The notes under the pieces: generated by a model
Seen by the model: the letters and a program-made list of their open reading frames with translations, nothing else
What the model was told of the DNA's origin: nothing
Database searches by the model: none
Translations under genes and position numbers: made by a program
In this document: piece by piece, positions 28,151 through 36,401 of the stretch
Position numbering within the stretch: position 1 is the stretch's first letter
Layout: each line of letters begins with the position of its first letter
Assembly (NCBI RefSeq): GCF_002188465.1
Contig: NZ_NINW01000024.1
Span: 248,001 to 312,000 of the forward strand
Reading direction: 5' to 3'
From: Pigmentiphaga sp. NML080357
Lineage (GTDB): Bacteria > Pseudomonadota > Gammaproteobacteria > Burkholderiales > Burkholderiaceae_B
Length of the DNA: 64,000 nt

Positions 28151-29122
28151 TCAATCAACCTTGGCGCCCGCGGCGCCGATCACTTTCTTCCAGCGGGCGA
28201 TGTCCTCGGCCAGGAAAGAGGCGAAGAACTCCGGCGTGCTGGTCATGGGATCCACGCCGGCGTGCGCCAGCTGGGTCCGGAATTTCTCGTCCGCCAGCGC
28301 ATCGTTCACGGCCTGGTTCAGGCGCCTGACGATGGCCGGCGGCGTACCGGCCGGGGCCAGCAGGCCATACCAGGCGGCGACGTCCATGCCGTCCACGCCG
28401 GACTCGGCCAGGGTGGGAATGTCGGGCACGGCCGAGGACCGCTTCGAGCTGGTCAGGCCGAGGATCTTGACCTTGTCGCTGCCCATCAGCGCCGACATGG
28501 ACGGAATGTTGATGAAGGTGAACTGGACCTCGCCCGTCTGCACCCCGTTGATGGAGGGGCCCGAGCCCTTGTAGGGAACGTGCGTGGCCGAGATGCCCGT
28601 TTGCAGCTTGAACAGCTCGGCGGACAGGTGCTGGGTGCTGCCGTGGCCGGACGAAGAGAAATTCAGCGTTCCGGGATGCCGCTTGCCGTAGGCGATGAGC
28701 TGCTTGACGTCGTTCACCGGCAGTTTGCTGGATGCGACCAGCAGATTGGGACTTTGGCCGAATACCGCGATGGGCGCGAAGCTCTTGACGGGATCGTAGT
28801 CCAGCCTGGGAAACAGGCTGACATTGATGGCCAGCGCCGAAGAGCTCAGGAACAGGGTGTAGCCGTCCGGGTCGGCCCGGGCAACATAGGTCGCGCCGAT
28901 GTTCTGGCCGGCTCCGGGCCGGTTCTCGACGATCACCGATTGGCCCAGCTTGTCGCCGAGCTGCTGGGCGAGCAGGCGAGCCGTCATGTCGGTGCCGCCG
29001 CCGGGCGTATAGCCGACGACGATCTTGACGGCACGCGCCGGATAGCCGGCGGCATCCGGGGCCGCTTGGGAGAGGGAGCTCAGCAGTGCAATGGCCGTGC
29101 CGGCCGCAAGACGATGAAGCAT
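28151..29122 (-). CDS. Bug-family tripartite tricarboxylate transporter receptor
   Basis: A 323-residue periplasmic receptor with signal peptide (LAAGTAIALLSSLSQA) and the family blocks KIVVGYTPGGGTDMTARLLA, VIVENRPGAGQNIGA, DPDGYTLFLSSS, KRHPGTLNFSSSGHGSTQHL and AWYGLLAPAGTP. It should bind the substrate or an intermediate acid of the surrounding pathway. No membrane subunits are nearby, as is usual for the expanded Bug family in Bordetella-type genomes. Confidence 0.92.
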   Translation of the reverse strand: MLHRLAAGTAIALLSSLSQAAPDAAGYPARAVKIVVGYTPGGGTDMTARLLAQQLGDKLGQSVIVENRPGAGQNIGATYVARADPDGYTLFLSSSALAINVSLFPRLDYDPVKSFAPIAVFGQSPNLLVASSKLPVNDVKQLIAYGKRHPGTLNFSSSGHGSTQHLSAELFKLQTGISATHVPYKGSGPSINGVQTGEVQFTFINIPSMSALMGSDKVKILGLTSSKRSSAVPDIPTLAESGVDGMDVAAWYGLLAPAGTPPAIVRRLNQAVNDALADEKFRTQLAHAGVDPMTSTPEFFASFLAEDIARWKKVIGAAGAKVD

Positions 29123-29174
29123 GGGTGTCTCCTGTCGTGCGCCCGGAACGGGCGCTTGTCATGAAAAGGCGGGG

Positions 29175-29924
29175 CTACTGCTTGGCCGCGCGTATGCGGG
29201 CGGCATAGTCTTGTATTCGTTGCTTCAACCCGGGCCTGGCCGCCGATCGGGTCAGCAGGCCGAGATCGGTGTCCCCGGCCTGCGCGCCATGCAGAACCCG
29301 GTCGATCAGCGCGCTGGTGACGAAGTCGGGGGAGGGGCCAGCGGCCGAAGGCAAGGCGCCCAGCGCGCTCGCACGCTCGTCGATGCGCTCGTGCGCGAGG
29401 CCGCTGGCCAGGGCTTCATCGGCGTCTATCCAGCGTCCGGTTCGTATCCAGTCCCGGGCAATGTCGGTGCCCACGAGCGAGGCCAGGCGGCGAGTGCCGA
29501 GCACCAGGCCGAAGCCGGCGGCCCCGGGAAAGGCGAACGACGCCTGGCCCCGGACGATGCGGTGCCGGCAGGCGGCGAACAGGTCGGCGCCGGCGCCCGC
29601 CACCTTGCCATGGGCGACGGCGACCGTCTCGAAAGGCGCCTGGTGCACGGCTTGCAGCAGCAGTTCGATGCGGATGAATCGCGCCAGCAGGGTATCGTCG
29701 GTTTCCTCGTGCAGGGCCGATAGATCCACGCCGGTGCAGAAGTGGCGGCCGGCTCCTTCCAGCACCAGGCGCCGCACGCGGTCGCGGACGCAGGCATCGA
29801 CCGCGCCGGCCAGGGCGTCCACCAACGGGGCGGACAAGGCGTTGCCCGTCCCGGGACGATTGAGCGTGATGCGCCGCGTGCCCGGACCGGCATCGGTCTC
29901 GATGAGCAAACTGTCGTCAGGCAT
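29175..29924 (-). CDS. Crotonase-fold (enoyl-CoA hydratase/isomerase family) protein lacking both catalytic glutamates
   Basis: A 249-residue crotonase. The oxyanion-hole segments are present (GRHFCTGVDLSAL near 60-71; GKVAGAGADLF near 107-116). At the two positions that hold the catalytic glutamates in hydratases it has D114 (GAGAD) and G134 (AFPG). Water addition as in classical hydratase is therefore unlikely. Crotonases with other acid residues do decarboxylation, thioester hydrolysis or C-C cleavage. It overlaps the end of the dioxygenase gene by 8 bp. The ATG at 29924 was chosen because residues upstream of it are the dioxygenase read out of frame. Confidence 0.8.
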   Translation of the reverse strand: MPDDSLLIETDAGPGTRRITLNRPGTGNALSAPLVDALAGAVDACVRDRVRRLVLEGAGRHFCTGVDLSALHEETDDTLLARFIRIELLLQAVHQAPFETVAVAHGKVAGAGADLFAACRHRIVRGQASFAFPGAAGFGLVLGTRRLASLVGTDIARDWIRTGRWIDADEALASGLAHERIDERASALGALPSAAGPSPDFVTSALIDRVLHGAQAGDTDLGLLTRSAARPGLKQRIQDYAARIRAAKQ

Positions 29925-30483
29925 TGGCGTATCCGGAAACGAAGGGCTTGGCGGCACCCGTACCGGGGTCGAAGACGTGGCGCGTCTGCTTGCCGATATC
30001 CGTGCCGTAGACGTGGATGCTGATGGATACCTGATCGTCGAACGCGTTGCGCACGAGATGGATGTCGCCGGCCGTGGGCGAAACGAGCGCGGTCTGGCCC
30101 GGTTCCAGGCGTTCCTCGGTGGGAGCGGCCACGAGACGCCCGTCCACCTTGGCGTATGCGCGCGAGAACTCGGCACCGCGCAGCATGCCGATGACGCCCC
30201 AGGTGCCATGGTCGTGGATCGGCGTGCGTTGGCCGGGACCCCAGACGAAGCTGACTACCGAATAGCGGTCGGCGGGGTCGCGATACAGCAGGTATTGCTG
30301 GTAATAGGTCGGGTGAGGGCGGGCGCAATCCTCGGGTAGCCAGTCGTCGTGGGCGATGAGTTCGCGCAGCAGCGCCTCGCAGGCCAGCATCGCCCCGGAC
30401 TCGCAAGGCGAGGCCTCGATCGCGGCGTCCATGTCCCGGACGAAAGCGGCCAGCCGGGCGGCTAGCGCGGGTGTCGTCGTCAT
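29917..30483 (-). CDS. Cysteine dioxygenase-like thiol dioxygenase, Gln-type (3-mercaptopropionate dioxygenase-like)
   Basis: A 188-residue cupin iron enzyme that would oxidise a thiol to a sulfinate. The iron ligands are H90 and H92 (PIHDHGTWG) and H142 (GDIHLVRN). The conserved Ser-His-Tyr relay is S155, H157 and Y159 (SISIHVYG). Where cysteine-specific enzymes have the carboxylate-binding Arg, this protein has Gln in YYQQYLLY (62-63), the pattern of bacterial Gln-type enzymes that prefer 3-mercaptopropionate. The Cys of the mammalian Cys-Tyr crosslink is absent. It shares ATGA with the CoA-transferase gene upstream and overlaps the crotonase gene. Substrate assignment is inference. Confidence 0.85.
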   Translation of the reverse strand: MTTTPALAARLAAFVRDMDAAIEASPCESGAMLACEALLRELIAHDDWLPEDCARPHPTYYQQYLLYRDPADRYSVVSFVWGPGQRTPIHDHGTWGVIGMLRGAEFSRAYAKVDGRLVAAPTEERLEPGQTALVSPTAGDIHLVRNAFDDQVSISIHVYGTDIGKQTRHVFDPGTGAAKPFVSGYANA

Positions 30484-31643
30484 GCCAGTTCCTCCCCGGC
30501 GGCGCGCCGGATCGCCTTGTCGTGCTCGCCCAGGGCGGGAGGTGGGCGGCGTATCGGCAGGGATTGTCCGTTCAGCCGGACCGGCGAGGCGAACGTCCGG
30601 GTCTCGTGTCCGCCGGGCAGGCGCAGTTCGCGCACCCAGTCCATGTGCCGCACCTGGGGGTCGGCCAGGGCCGATGCGTAGTCGTTGATGCGGGAATGGG
30701 GCACGCCGGCCTGCCGGAAGACTTCGATCCAATGGTCCACGCCGTGCAGCACGAAGCGCTCCTCCAGGATCTCCTTCAACGCGGCCTGGTGGCGGGCCCG
30801 CTCGAGGATGGTGCGAAAACGCGGATCGCGGTCGAGTTCGGGCAGCTCGACCGCACGCACGACGGCGCGCCACAGGTTGTCGTTGCCGGCCGCGATGGCG
30901 AAGTAGCCATCCGCGGCGCGGTAGGCCTGATAGGGGGCGTTGCGCGGATGGGCGGATCCCAGTTTGCGCGGGCTGGCGCCGGTGCCGAAGTACTCGCTGG
31001 TCTGGAGCGCGCCGATGGCCAGCGTGCAGCCGAACATGGGAATGTCGATGTGCACGCCGCGGCCGCCTTTCAACGCCTTCAGCAGCGACGAGGCCACGGC
31101 GAATGCCGCGTACAGGCCCGACGCGAAGTCCGAGACCGGCACGCCGCATTTGACCGGGGCGTCGGAGTCGCCGGTCACGCTCATCACCCCGGCCGCCGCC
31201 TGCATGGTCAGGTCGAAGCCGCCTTCCTGGGCCCGGGGGCCGCTCTGGCCGTAGGCGGAGATCGAGCAGTAGACCAATGCCGGATTCAGTACGGATAGCG
31301 CGGCGTAGCCGAGTCCCAGCCGGTCCATGACCCCAGGGCGGTTGTTCTCGATGAGCACATCGGCCCCGCGGACCAGTTCCTTGGCCGCGGCGAGGCCGTC
31401 CGGGGTTTTGAGGTCCAGCACCACGGACTGCTTGTTGCGGTTCAGCGCGGCGAAGTTCTCGCTGTAGCCGTCGCTCAGCGGCGGCCAGCCCCGCATGGCG
31501 TCGCCACCCGGAGCTTCGACCTTGACGACCTCGGCGCCCAGGTCGGCCAGCAGCATTCCGCAGAACGGACCGGCCGCGATCGAGCAGAACTCGACGACGG
31601 TAACGCCGGCCAACGGCAGTTCGCGGGTTTCGATGTCGCTCAT
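30480..31643 (-). CDS. Class III (CaiB/BaiF family) CoA-transferase
   Basis: A 387-residue family III CoA-transferase that moves CoA between carboxylic acids. Family marks are VVEFCSIAAGPFCGMLLADL, GAEVVKVEAPGGDAMRGWPP, the NRNKQSVVLDLKTPDG block, ADVLIENNRPGVMDRLGLGY, CSISAYGQSGPRA and the catalytic Asp region GGFDLTMQAAAGVM. It is the first gene of the leftward operon, opposite the IclR gene, and overlaps the dioxygenase gene by 4 bp. In known 3-mercaptopropionate breakdown a family III transferase activates the sulfinate product, which makes the pairing notable. Confidence 0.92.
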   Translation of the reverse strand: MSDIETRELPLAGVTVVEFCSIAAGPFCGMLLADLGAEVVKVEAPGGDAMRGWPPLSDGYSENFAALNRNKQSVVLDLKTPDGLAAAKELVRGADVLIENNRPGVMDRLGLGYAALSVLNPALVYCSISAYGQSGPRAQEGGFDLTMQAAAGVMSVTGDSDAPVKCGVPVSDFASGLYAAFAVASSLLKALKGGRGVHIDIPMFGCTLAIGALQTSEYFGTGASPRKLGSAHPRNAPYQAYRAADGYFAIAAGNDNLWRAVVRAVELPELDRDPRFRTILERARHQAALKEILEERFVLHGVDHWIEVFRQAGVPHSRINDYASALADPQVRHMDWVRELRLPGGHETRTFASPVRLNGQSLPIRRPPPALGEHDKAIRRAAGEELA

Positions 31644-31740
31644 GAGTGCGATGTCTCCTTATCGGTTCGGGAAAGGACCGCCCGGCAGGTCCGGTCCTTG
31701 ATGCGCAGAGCTTATTGTCGTTCTCAGATTCGGTACAACT

Positions 31741-31757
31741 GTTCTATTATGTAGAAC
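31741..31757. promoter_or_regulatory. IclR-type operator palindrome
   Basis: Perfect 17-bp palindrome GTTCTATTATGTAGAAC (GTTCTA and TAGAAC arms) 19 bp upstream of the IclR start and about 100 bp from the CoA-transferase start. It probably serves both divergent promoters. Confidence 0.7.
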
Positions 31758-31776
31758 GAAACAGAGGGACACGAAT

Positions 31777-32559
31777 ATGAACAACACCCTGCTCAAGGGG
31801 CTGGGCATCATCGAGCTGCTGGCGCGCAGCAAAGGGGCGCTGGGTGTCACGGACATCGCGCGTGCGCTGGGACTGCCCAAGAGCAACGCGCATCGGCTGC
31901 TGCAGGCGCTGGCCGAGCAACGCTACGTGATCCGCCACGACGGCGGCTCGTACGGCATATCGATCAAGCTATGGGAACTTGGCTCCGCGGCGTTGTCGGG
32001 ATTCGACCTGCGCCGCCACGCAGAAGGCGTCATGGACGCCCTCATGGAAGCCACGGGGGAGTCCGTGCACCTGTCCGTGCTGGACCAGAAGGAAGTCGTC
32101 TACGTCCACAAGGTCGAGAGCCTGAATCCGGTCCGGGCCTATTCGCAGATAGGCGGCCGCGCCGCCGCGCATTGCGTGGCCACGGGCAAGGCAATGATCG
32201 CGTTCCGCACGCCCCAATGGCTGGAGGCGATGTCCCAGGAGTTGACGGCATACACGCGCCACACCATTGTCGATCCCGCTGCGTTCGTGGCGGAAATGGC
32301 GTTGGTTCGCAAGCGCGGCTACGCCGTCAACCGGTGCGAGTGGCGCGAGGCGGTCAGCGGGGTGGCGGCGCCGATACGCGATGGTATGGGCAACGTCATC
32401 GCCGCGATAGGCGTATCGGGACCGGATGCCAGGTTCAAGCCCCGGCGCCTGAGGGAATTCTCCGAGCGCGTGACCCTGGCCGCGCGCGAGTTGTCCGAAG
32501 GCCTGTCTGCGGGCGCGGATCATGGCCTGTCCCACGTCGCGAGCGCCTGGCGCGCCTGA
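31777..32559 (+). CDS. IclR-family transcriptional regulator
   Basis: A 260-residue IclR protein. The N-terminal winged helix has GVTDIARALGLPKSNAHRLL and RHDGGSYGISIKLWELG. The C-terminal ligand domain has SVHLSVLDQKEVVYVHKVES, GGRAAAHCVATGKAMIAF, KRGYAVNRCEWREAVSGVAA and IAAIGVSGPDARF. It is divergent from the CoA-transferase operon with a perfect palindrome in between, so it is the likely local regulator. Confidence 0.93.
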   Translation: MNNTLLKGLGIIELLARSKGALGVTDIARALGLPKSNAHRLLQALAEQRYVIRHDGGSYGISIKLWELGSAALSGFDLRRHAEGVMDALMEATGESVHLSVLDQKEVVYVHKVESLNPVRAYSQIGGRAAAHCVATGKAMIAFRTPQWLEAMSQELTAYTRHTIVDPAAFVAEMALVRKRGYAVNRCEWREAVSGVAAPIRDGMGNVIAAIGVSGPDARFKPRRLREFSERVTLAARELSEGLSAGADHGLSHVASAWRA

Positions 32560-32591
32560 TGGCGCCCGGAGGGAATCGAGCGGGAGAGGCG

Positions 32592-33455
32592 CTAGTCTGC
32601 TTCCTCCCAATGACCGCTGATCAGCCCCTCTGGCCGCCGCCCGGCGACGACCCTCGCGCTGGCGGCCCAGGCATCGCGCCGTACCTGGAGGCCGGCGTAG
32701 ATCCCATAGCCCGGCCCGCAGGCGATCTCGGTCGCCTCGATGCCCTCGCCGGCGCGGATTGAGCCGAGGGCCGATATGCCGGCGCCGGCTTTCATGCCCC
32801 AGCCGACCTCGATGTGATTGCCGGCCTCGATGGCGCCGCCGGCGAGGATGCCCTGGGCGGCCAGCAGGTCGTGGGCCGCGGTGACGTCGGCACCGGCCTT
32901 GATGCCGCGCTCGCAGCGCAGCGTGCGGCCGGAATGGAGGCTGCCGTCGGCGTGGAGCACTTGCCTGACCGAGATGTCGCCCCCGGCCTGGATGTTCCAT
33001 TTGGCACGGCAATGCCCGCCTGCTTCCAGCGTGGTCCCGGCCTGGATGCCCCAGCCCGCCGAGATGTCGCCCCCGGCGCGGATATGGCCGCCGCTGGCGA
33101 GGTTGCCGGCGGCCTGGATGTCGCCGCCGGCAATGATTGCTGTGCCCGCGCGTATGCCGCCTTCGGTGCAGAGGTGCCGGCCTGCGCGCACGATCGTGTC
33201 AACGTTGATGCCGCTGCGCACTTCGAGCGTGCCCGCGAAGACGATGGCGTGGGCGTCGATCGTGTCCACGCGCAGTACCGTGTCGATGGGGCCGAATTGA
33301 TCCAGCAGCCAGCACGCGTCGTCGATCCTGCCGTCGGCGACCAGCGCGTCCAGGAGGGATTGATAGTCTCCCTGGCCATTGTGGCCGCGGACGAACCAGC
33401 GGTAGCCGCCGGCGCAGGGGTTCTTGGCTTTGACGAATTTCTTGGTGAGTTCCAT
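32592..33455 (-). CDS. Hexad-repeat beta-solenoid protein of unknown function
   Basis: A 287-residue protein with a short N-terminal domain (about 1-70, with three Cys/Trp-rich turns and a helical LLDALVADGRIDDACWLLDQ segment). From about residue 71 to 244 there is an almost unbroken run of 29 six-residue repeats, each starting with I, L, V, M or C (for example IRAGTA, IIAGGD, IQAAGN, LASGGH, IRAGGD, ISAGWG). There is no acyltransferase domain, no signal peptide and no membrane helix. This is a beta-helix solenoid; left- or right-handed form cannot be told by eye. ATG at 33455 is preferred to an in-frame TTG 15 bp upstream. It stands alone and its role is unknown. Confidence 0.75.
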   Translation of the reverse strand: MELTKKFVKAKNPCAGGYRWFVRGHNGQGDYQSLLDALVADGRIDDACWLLDQFGPIDTVLRVDTIDAHAIVFAGTLEVRSGINVDTIVRAGRHLCTEGGIRAGTAIIAGGDIQAAGNLASGGHIRAGGDISAGWGIQAGTTLEAGGHCRAKWNIQAGGDISVRQVLHADGSLHSGRTLRCERGIKAGADVTAAHDLLAAQGILAGGAIEAGNHIEVGWGMKAGAGISALGSIRAGEGIEATEIACGPGYGIYAGLQVRRDAWAASARVVAGRRPEGLISGHWEEAD

Positions 33456-33959
33456 GGGCCATCCAGGCAAAACGAGCGAGATGGCACGACGGCGCGCTGT
33501 GGCGCGATATCGTGCCGAACCGGCGCGGCACCGCGGCCGGCCTCGGAGGCCGGCGCGTCGATCGCGGCCGGTGGGATGCGGGGAAGGCGCGGCGTGGGCC
33601 GCGCCCGGTGCTCGTTTAGCCGGGCTTGGAGCGGGCGTACGCGGAACGGGCGGCGGCTTCCTGGGCGTCGAGGAACGTGGCGCGCAAGGGCCTGGAGAAA
33701 CCGCAGGGAACGAAATCGCCGTGCATCGCAGGGCCTGGCGCGAGGCGCCAAAGGCGAGGGGCCGTCAGCAGCGGGCCTCGGGGGATCCGGCGGGCGATCG
33801 GGGCGAACACAGTGTCGTGGTGGCAAATGCTCCGGCAAGGAAGCCGGAGAAGAACGGAAGGTTGCGGCGCCGCCCGCGCCATGGGGGAGCGAGGCAGCCC
33901 GACCCGCCCGATCCTACCAGTTGTGCGGAATGCGTCAAGTCGGCGCGCGCCGGGCCTGT
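33456..33959. other. 500-bp gap between the solenoid gene and ligD, no confident gene
   Basis: The stretch is GC-rich throughout and open by chance in several frames. A leftward frame 33616-33882 (88 residues, ATG, no ribosome-binding site) is the only one with any plausible shape, and I do not trust it. No terminator with a T-run and no palindrome stood out. Confidence 0.4.
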
Positions 33960-36380
33960 TCAGACATCGGAAGACGGATCGAAATCCATGCGCCGCATCG
34001 CATCGGCCAGCGACACGCGGGAGCGCTCGTAATCCGCCCAGGGCGCGTTGCCCGTGGCCAGGCGGTCGCCCAATACGTGCAGCGTCCAGTGCGCGGAGCT
34101 CGTGAGCGTGTCGAGTTCGTCCCAGGCGATGGGCACCGATACCGCCAGCCCGGGGCGCGCGCGGACCGACCAGGCACAGACGGTGGTGGCGCCGAACCCG
34201 TTGCGCAAGTAGTCGATGAATATCTTGCCCACCCGATTCCGCGGTCCGCTCTTGGCCACGAAATGCCGGGGCAGGGTCTGCGCCAGGTGCTGGACGATTG
34301 TGCGCGAGAAAGCCTTGACGGTGTCCCAGTCGTATTGGGGCCGCAGCGGCACGATGATGTGCATGCCCTTGCCGCCGCTCGTCTTGAGGAAGGCCGGCAG
34401 GCCCAGTTCCTGAAGGAAAACATGCAGCAGCTTGGTGCCTTCCTGGATCTGCGCCCACCCCACGCCTTCGCCCGGATCCAGGTCGAAGGTCATCCGGTCG
34501 GGGGTGCCGATGGCGCGGTCCACGCCGTTCCAGGTATGCAGTTCGATAGTGTTCATCTGGGCCGCCGACAGCAGCCCCTGGAGGTCGTCGATCTTCATCA
34601 GCGGCGGATGGCCGGGGTCCAGTTTCTGCGGCAGCCGCACCACGCCCGGCAAGGCGGCCTTGTCGGCATGCTTCTGGAAGAAGAGCTCGCCGCCTATGCC
34701 GTCGGGCGCCCGCACCAGCGCCACCGGCCGGTCTTTCAGGTGCGGCAGCAGCAGGGAGGACAGCGCGGCGTAGCACTGGACGAGCTGCAGCTTGGTGATG
34801 CCGCTCTGCTTGTCGATGACCCGGCCGGGATGGCTGACGCGGAACGAGGAGGGCAGCCCGTTGCTTTGCATGGTTTCCGATTCCTTGGGAGGAGCGGTGG
34901 GTTTCTCGCGTACGACGGCGCCCGCGGGCTTGTCGGTGCGCAAGCCGCGGAACACGCCTTGCCGGATGTGGCCTCCCGCGGTCCACTCCGCGAAGGAAAC
35001 CTCCGCCAGCAGTTCGGGGCGCACCCAATGCGCCCTGCCCAGGCCCGCGAGGTTGCGCTGGAACGGGGAGCGGGACGCGTGCAGTTCGTCCAGGCGTTTT
35101 TTCAGCGATGTGAGTGTGCGCTGATCGAAGCCGGACCCCACGTTGCCCGCGTAGCGCAGGTGGCCTTCGTCGTCGTATACCCCAAGCAGCAGCGAGCCCA
35201 GGCCCGTGCGGGTGCCCTTCGGGTCGGTATAGCCGCCGATGACGAACTCCTGGCGGTTCTGGCACTTGAGCTTGATCCAGTCAGAGGATCGTCCCGAGCG
35301 ATAGCCGCCGTCCTTGCGCTTGCCGATCACGCCCTCGAAACCGAGCTTGCAGGCCGAGGCCACCAGATCGCGGGGCGTCGCCTCGAACGCATCGCTGAAG
35401 CGCACGTGGGCGCGGTCGGCGTCGTGCAGCAGGTTCTCCAGGGTGGCCCGCCTGTCGGTCAGCGGCAGACGGCGCAGGTCGCGGCCCGCATAGAAGGGGA
35501 TGTCGAACAAGTAGTAGACCACGCCGCGCGCGGCGCCGGTCTCGAAAGCGTTCTGCAAGGCCTGAAAGTCCGGGATGCCGTGTTCGTCCGGTACGATGAT
35601 CTCGCCGTCGAGCCAGGCATCGGCCAGTTTCATCGCGGCCAGCGCATCGCGCAGCTCCTTGAGCTTGGCGGTCCAGTCCTTGCCGGTGCGGGTGAAGAGG
35701 CGCACCTCGCCGTTCTCGATCCGCGCCAGTACCCGGTAGCCGTCGAATTTCAGCTCGTACTGCCAGTGCTCGTGGTCGGGCGGAGCCGTGTCGACCAGTG
35801 TGGCCAGCTGCGGTTCGAGGCGGCCGGGCAATTCGTCATAGGCGGGAGCCGGCGCCGACGCCTCCTCGGCATCGGCCTGGGGGCCGGCGGCGGCGTACTC
35901 GTCCTTTTCCTTGATCAGCAGCCAGGCCGGTTGTTTCTCGGTCTTGCGCATGCGCACCAGGGCCCATTGCCCGTGCAGCTTGGTGCCGCGCAGCTCGAAC
36001 TTGAGCTTGCCGGCGCGGTAGCCTTTGCGGGGATCCTCGAGGGGTACCCAGGTGCCGGCATCCCAGATGGCCACTTCGCCCGCGCCGTAGTGGCCCTCGG
36101 GGATGCGGCCTTCGAAGCTGCCGTAGGAAAGCGGATGGTCCTCGACCTGTACCGCCATGCGCTTGACGCCGGGGTCCAGGCTGGGGCCCTTGGGAACCGC
36201 CCAGCTCTTGAGCGTGCCGTCCAGCTCGAGGCGAAAATCGTAGTGCAGGCGCCGGGCCGCATGCCGCTGGACGACGAAAGACAAGGCGTGGCCGCCGGGC
36301 TTGCCGCCTTCGCTCGGTTCGGGCGTGTGGGCAAAGTCGCGCTTGGCGCGATAGGTGCGAAGGCTGTCGTTCCTGGCCAT
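33960..36380 (-). CDS. ligD: Multifunctional ATP-dependent DNA ligase D for non-homologous end joining
   Basis: An 806-residue three-domain enzyme acting with Ku on double-strand breaks. The order is phosphoesterase, ligase, polymerase. The N-terminal 3'-phosphoesterase has FVVQRHAARRLHYDFRLELD and VEDHPLSYGSFEGRIPEGHY. The ligase core has the nucleotidyl lysine in YELKFDGYRVLARIENGEV, then GVIGKRKDGGYRSGRSSDWI. The C-terminal primase-polymerase domain has RVSHPGRVID, TFDLDPGEGVGWAQI and GGKGMHIIVPL. The ribosome-binding site GGAGGA precedes the ATG at 36380. It begins 21 bp after the ku stop, so they form one operon. Confidence 0.96.
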   Translation of the reverse strand: MARNDSLRTYRAKRDFAHTPEPSEGGKPGGHALSFVVQRHAARRLHYDFRLELDGTLKSWAVPKGPSLDPGVKRMAVQVEDHPLSYGSFEGRIPEGHYGAGEVAIWDAGTWVPLEDPRKGYRAGKLKFELRGTKLHGQWALVRMRKTEKQPAWLLIKEKDEYAAAGPQADAEEASAPAPAYDELPGRLEPQLATLVDTAPPDHEHWQYELKFDGYRVLARIENGEVRLFTRTGKDWTAKLKELRDALAAMKLADAWLDGEIIVPDEHGIPDFQALQNAFETGAARGVVYYLFDIPFYAGRDLRRLPLTDRRATLENLLHDADRAHVRFSDAFEATPRDLVASACKLGFEGVIGKRKDGGYRSGRSSDWIKLKCQNRQEFVIGGYTDPKGTRTGLGSLLLGVYDDEGHLRYAGNVGSGFDQRTLTSLKKRLDELHASRSPFQRNLAGLGRAHWVRPELLAEVSFAEWTAGGHIRQGVFRGLRTDKPAGAVVREKPTAPPKESETMQSNGLPSSFRVSHPGRVIDKQSGITKLQLVQCYAALSSLLLPHLKDRPVALVRAPDGIGGELFFQKHADKAALPGVVRLPQKLDPGHPPLMKIDDLQGLLSAAQMNTIELHTWNGVDRAIGTPDRMTFDLDPGEGVGWAQIQEGTKLLHVFLQELGLPAFLKTSGGKGMHIIVPLRPQYDWDTVKAFSRTIVQHLAQTLPRHFVAKSGPRNRVGKIFIDYLRNGFGATTVCAWSVRARPGLAVSVPIAWDELDTLTSSAHWTLHVLGDRLATGNAPWADYERSRVSLADAMRRMDFDPSSDV

Positions 36381-36401
36381 GGCTCGTTCCTCCGCGCCGG
36401 G

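Noticed and set aside
33616-33882. Leftward 88-codon frame between the solenoid gene and ligD
   Set aside because: No ribosome-binding site and no recognisable pattern; GC-rich chance frame is more likely.
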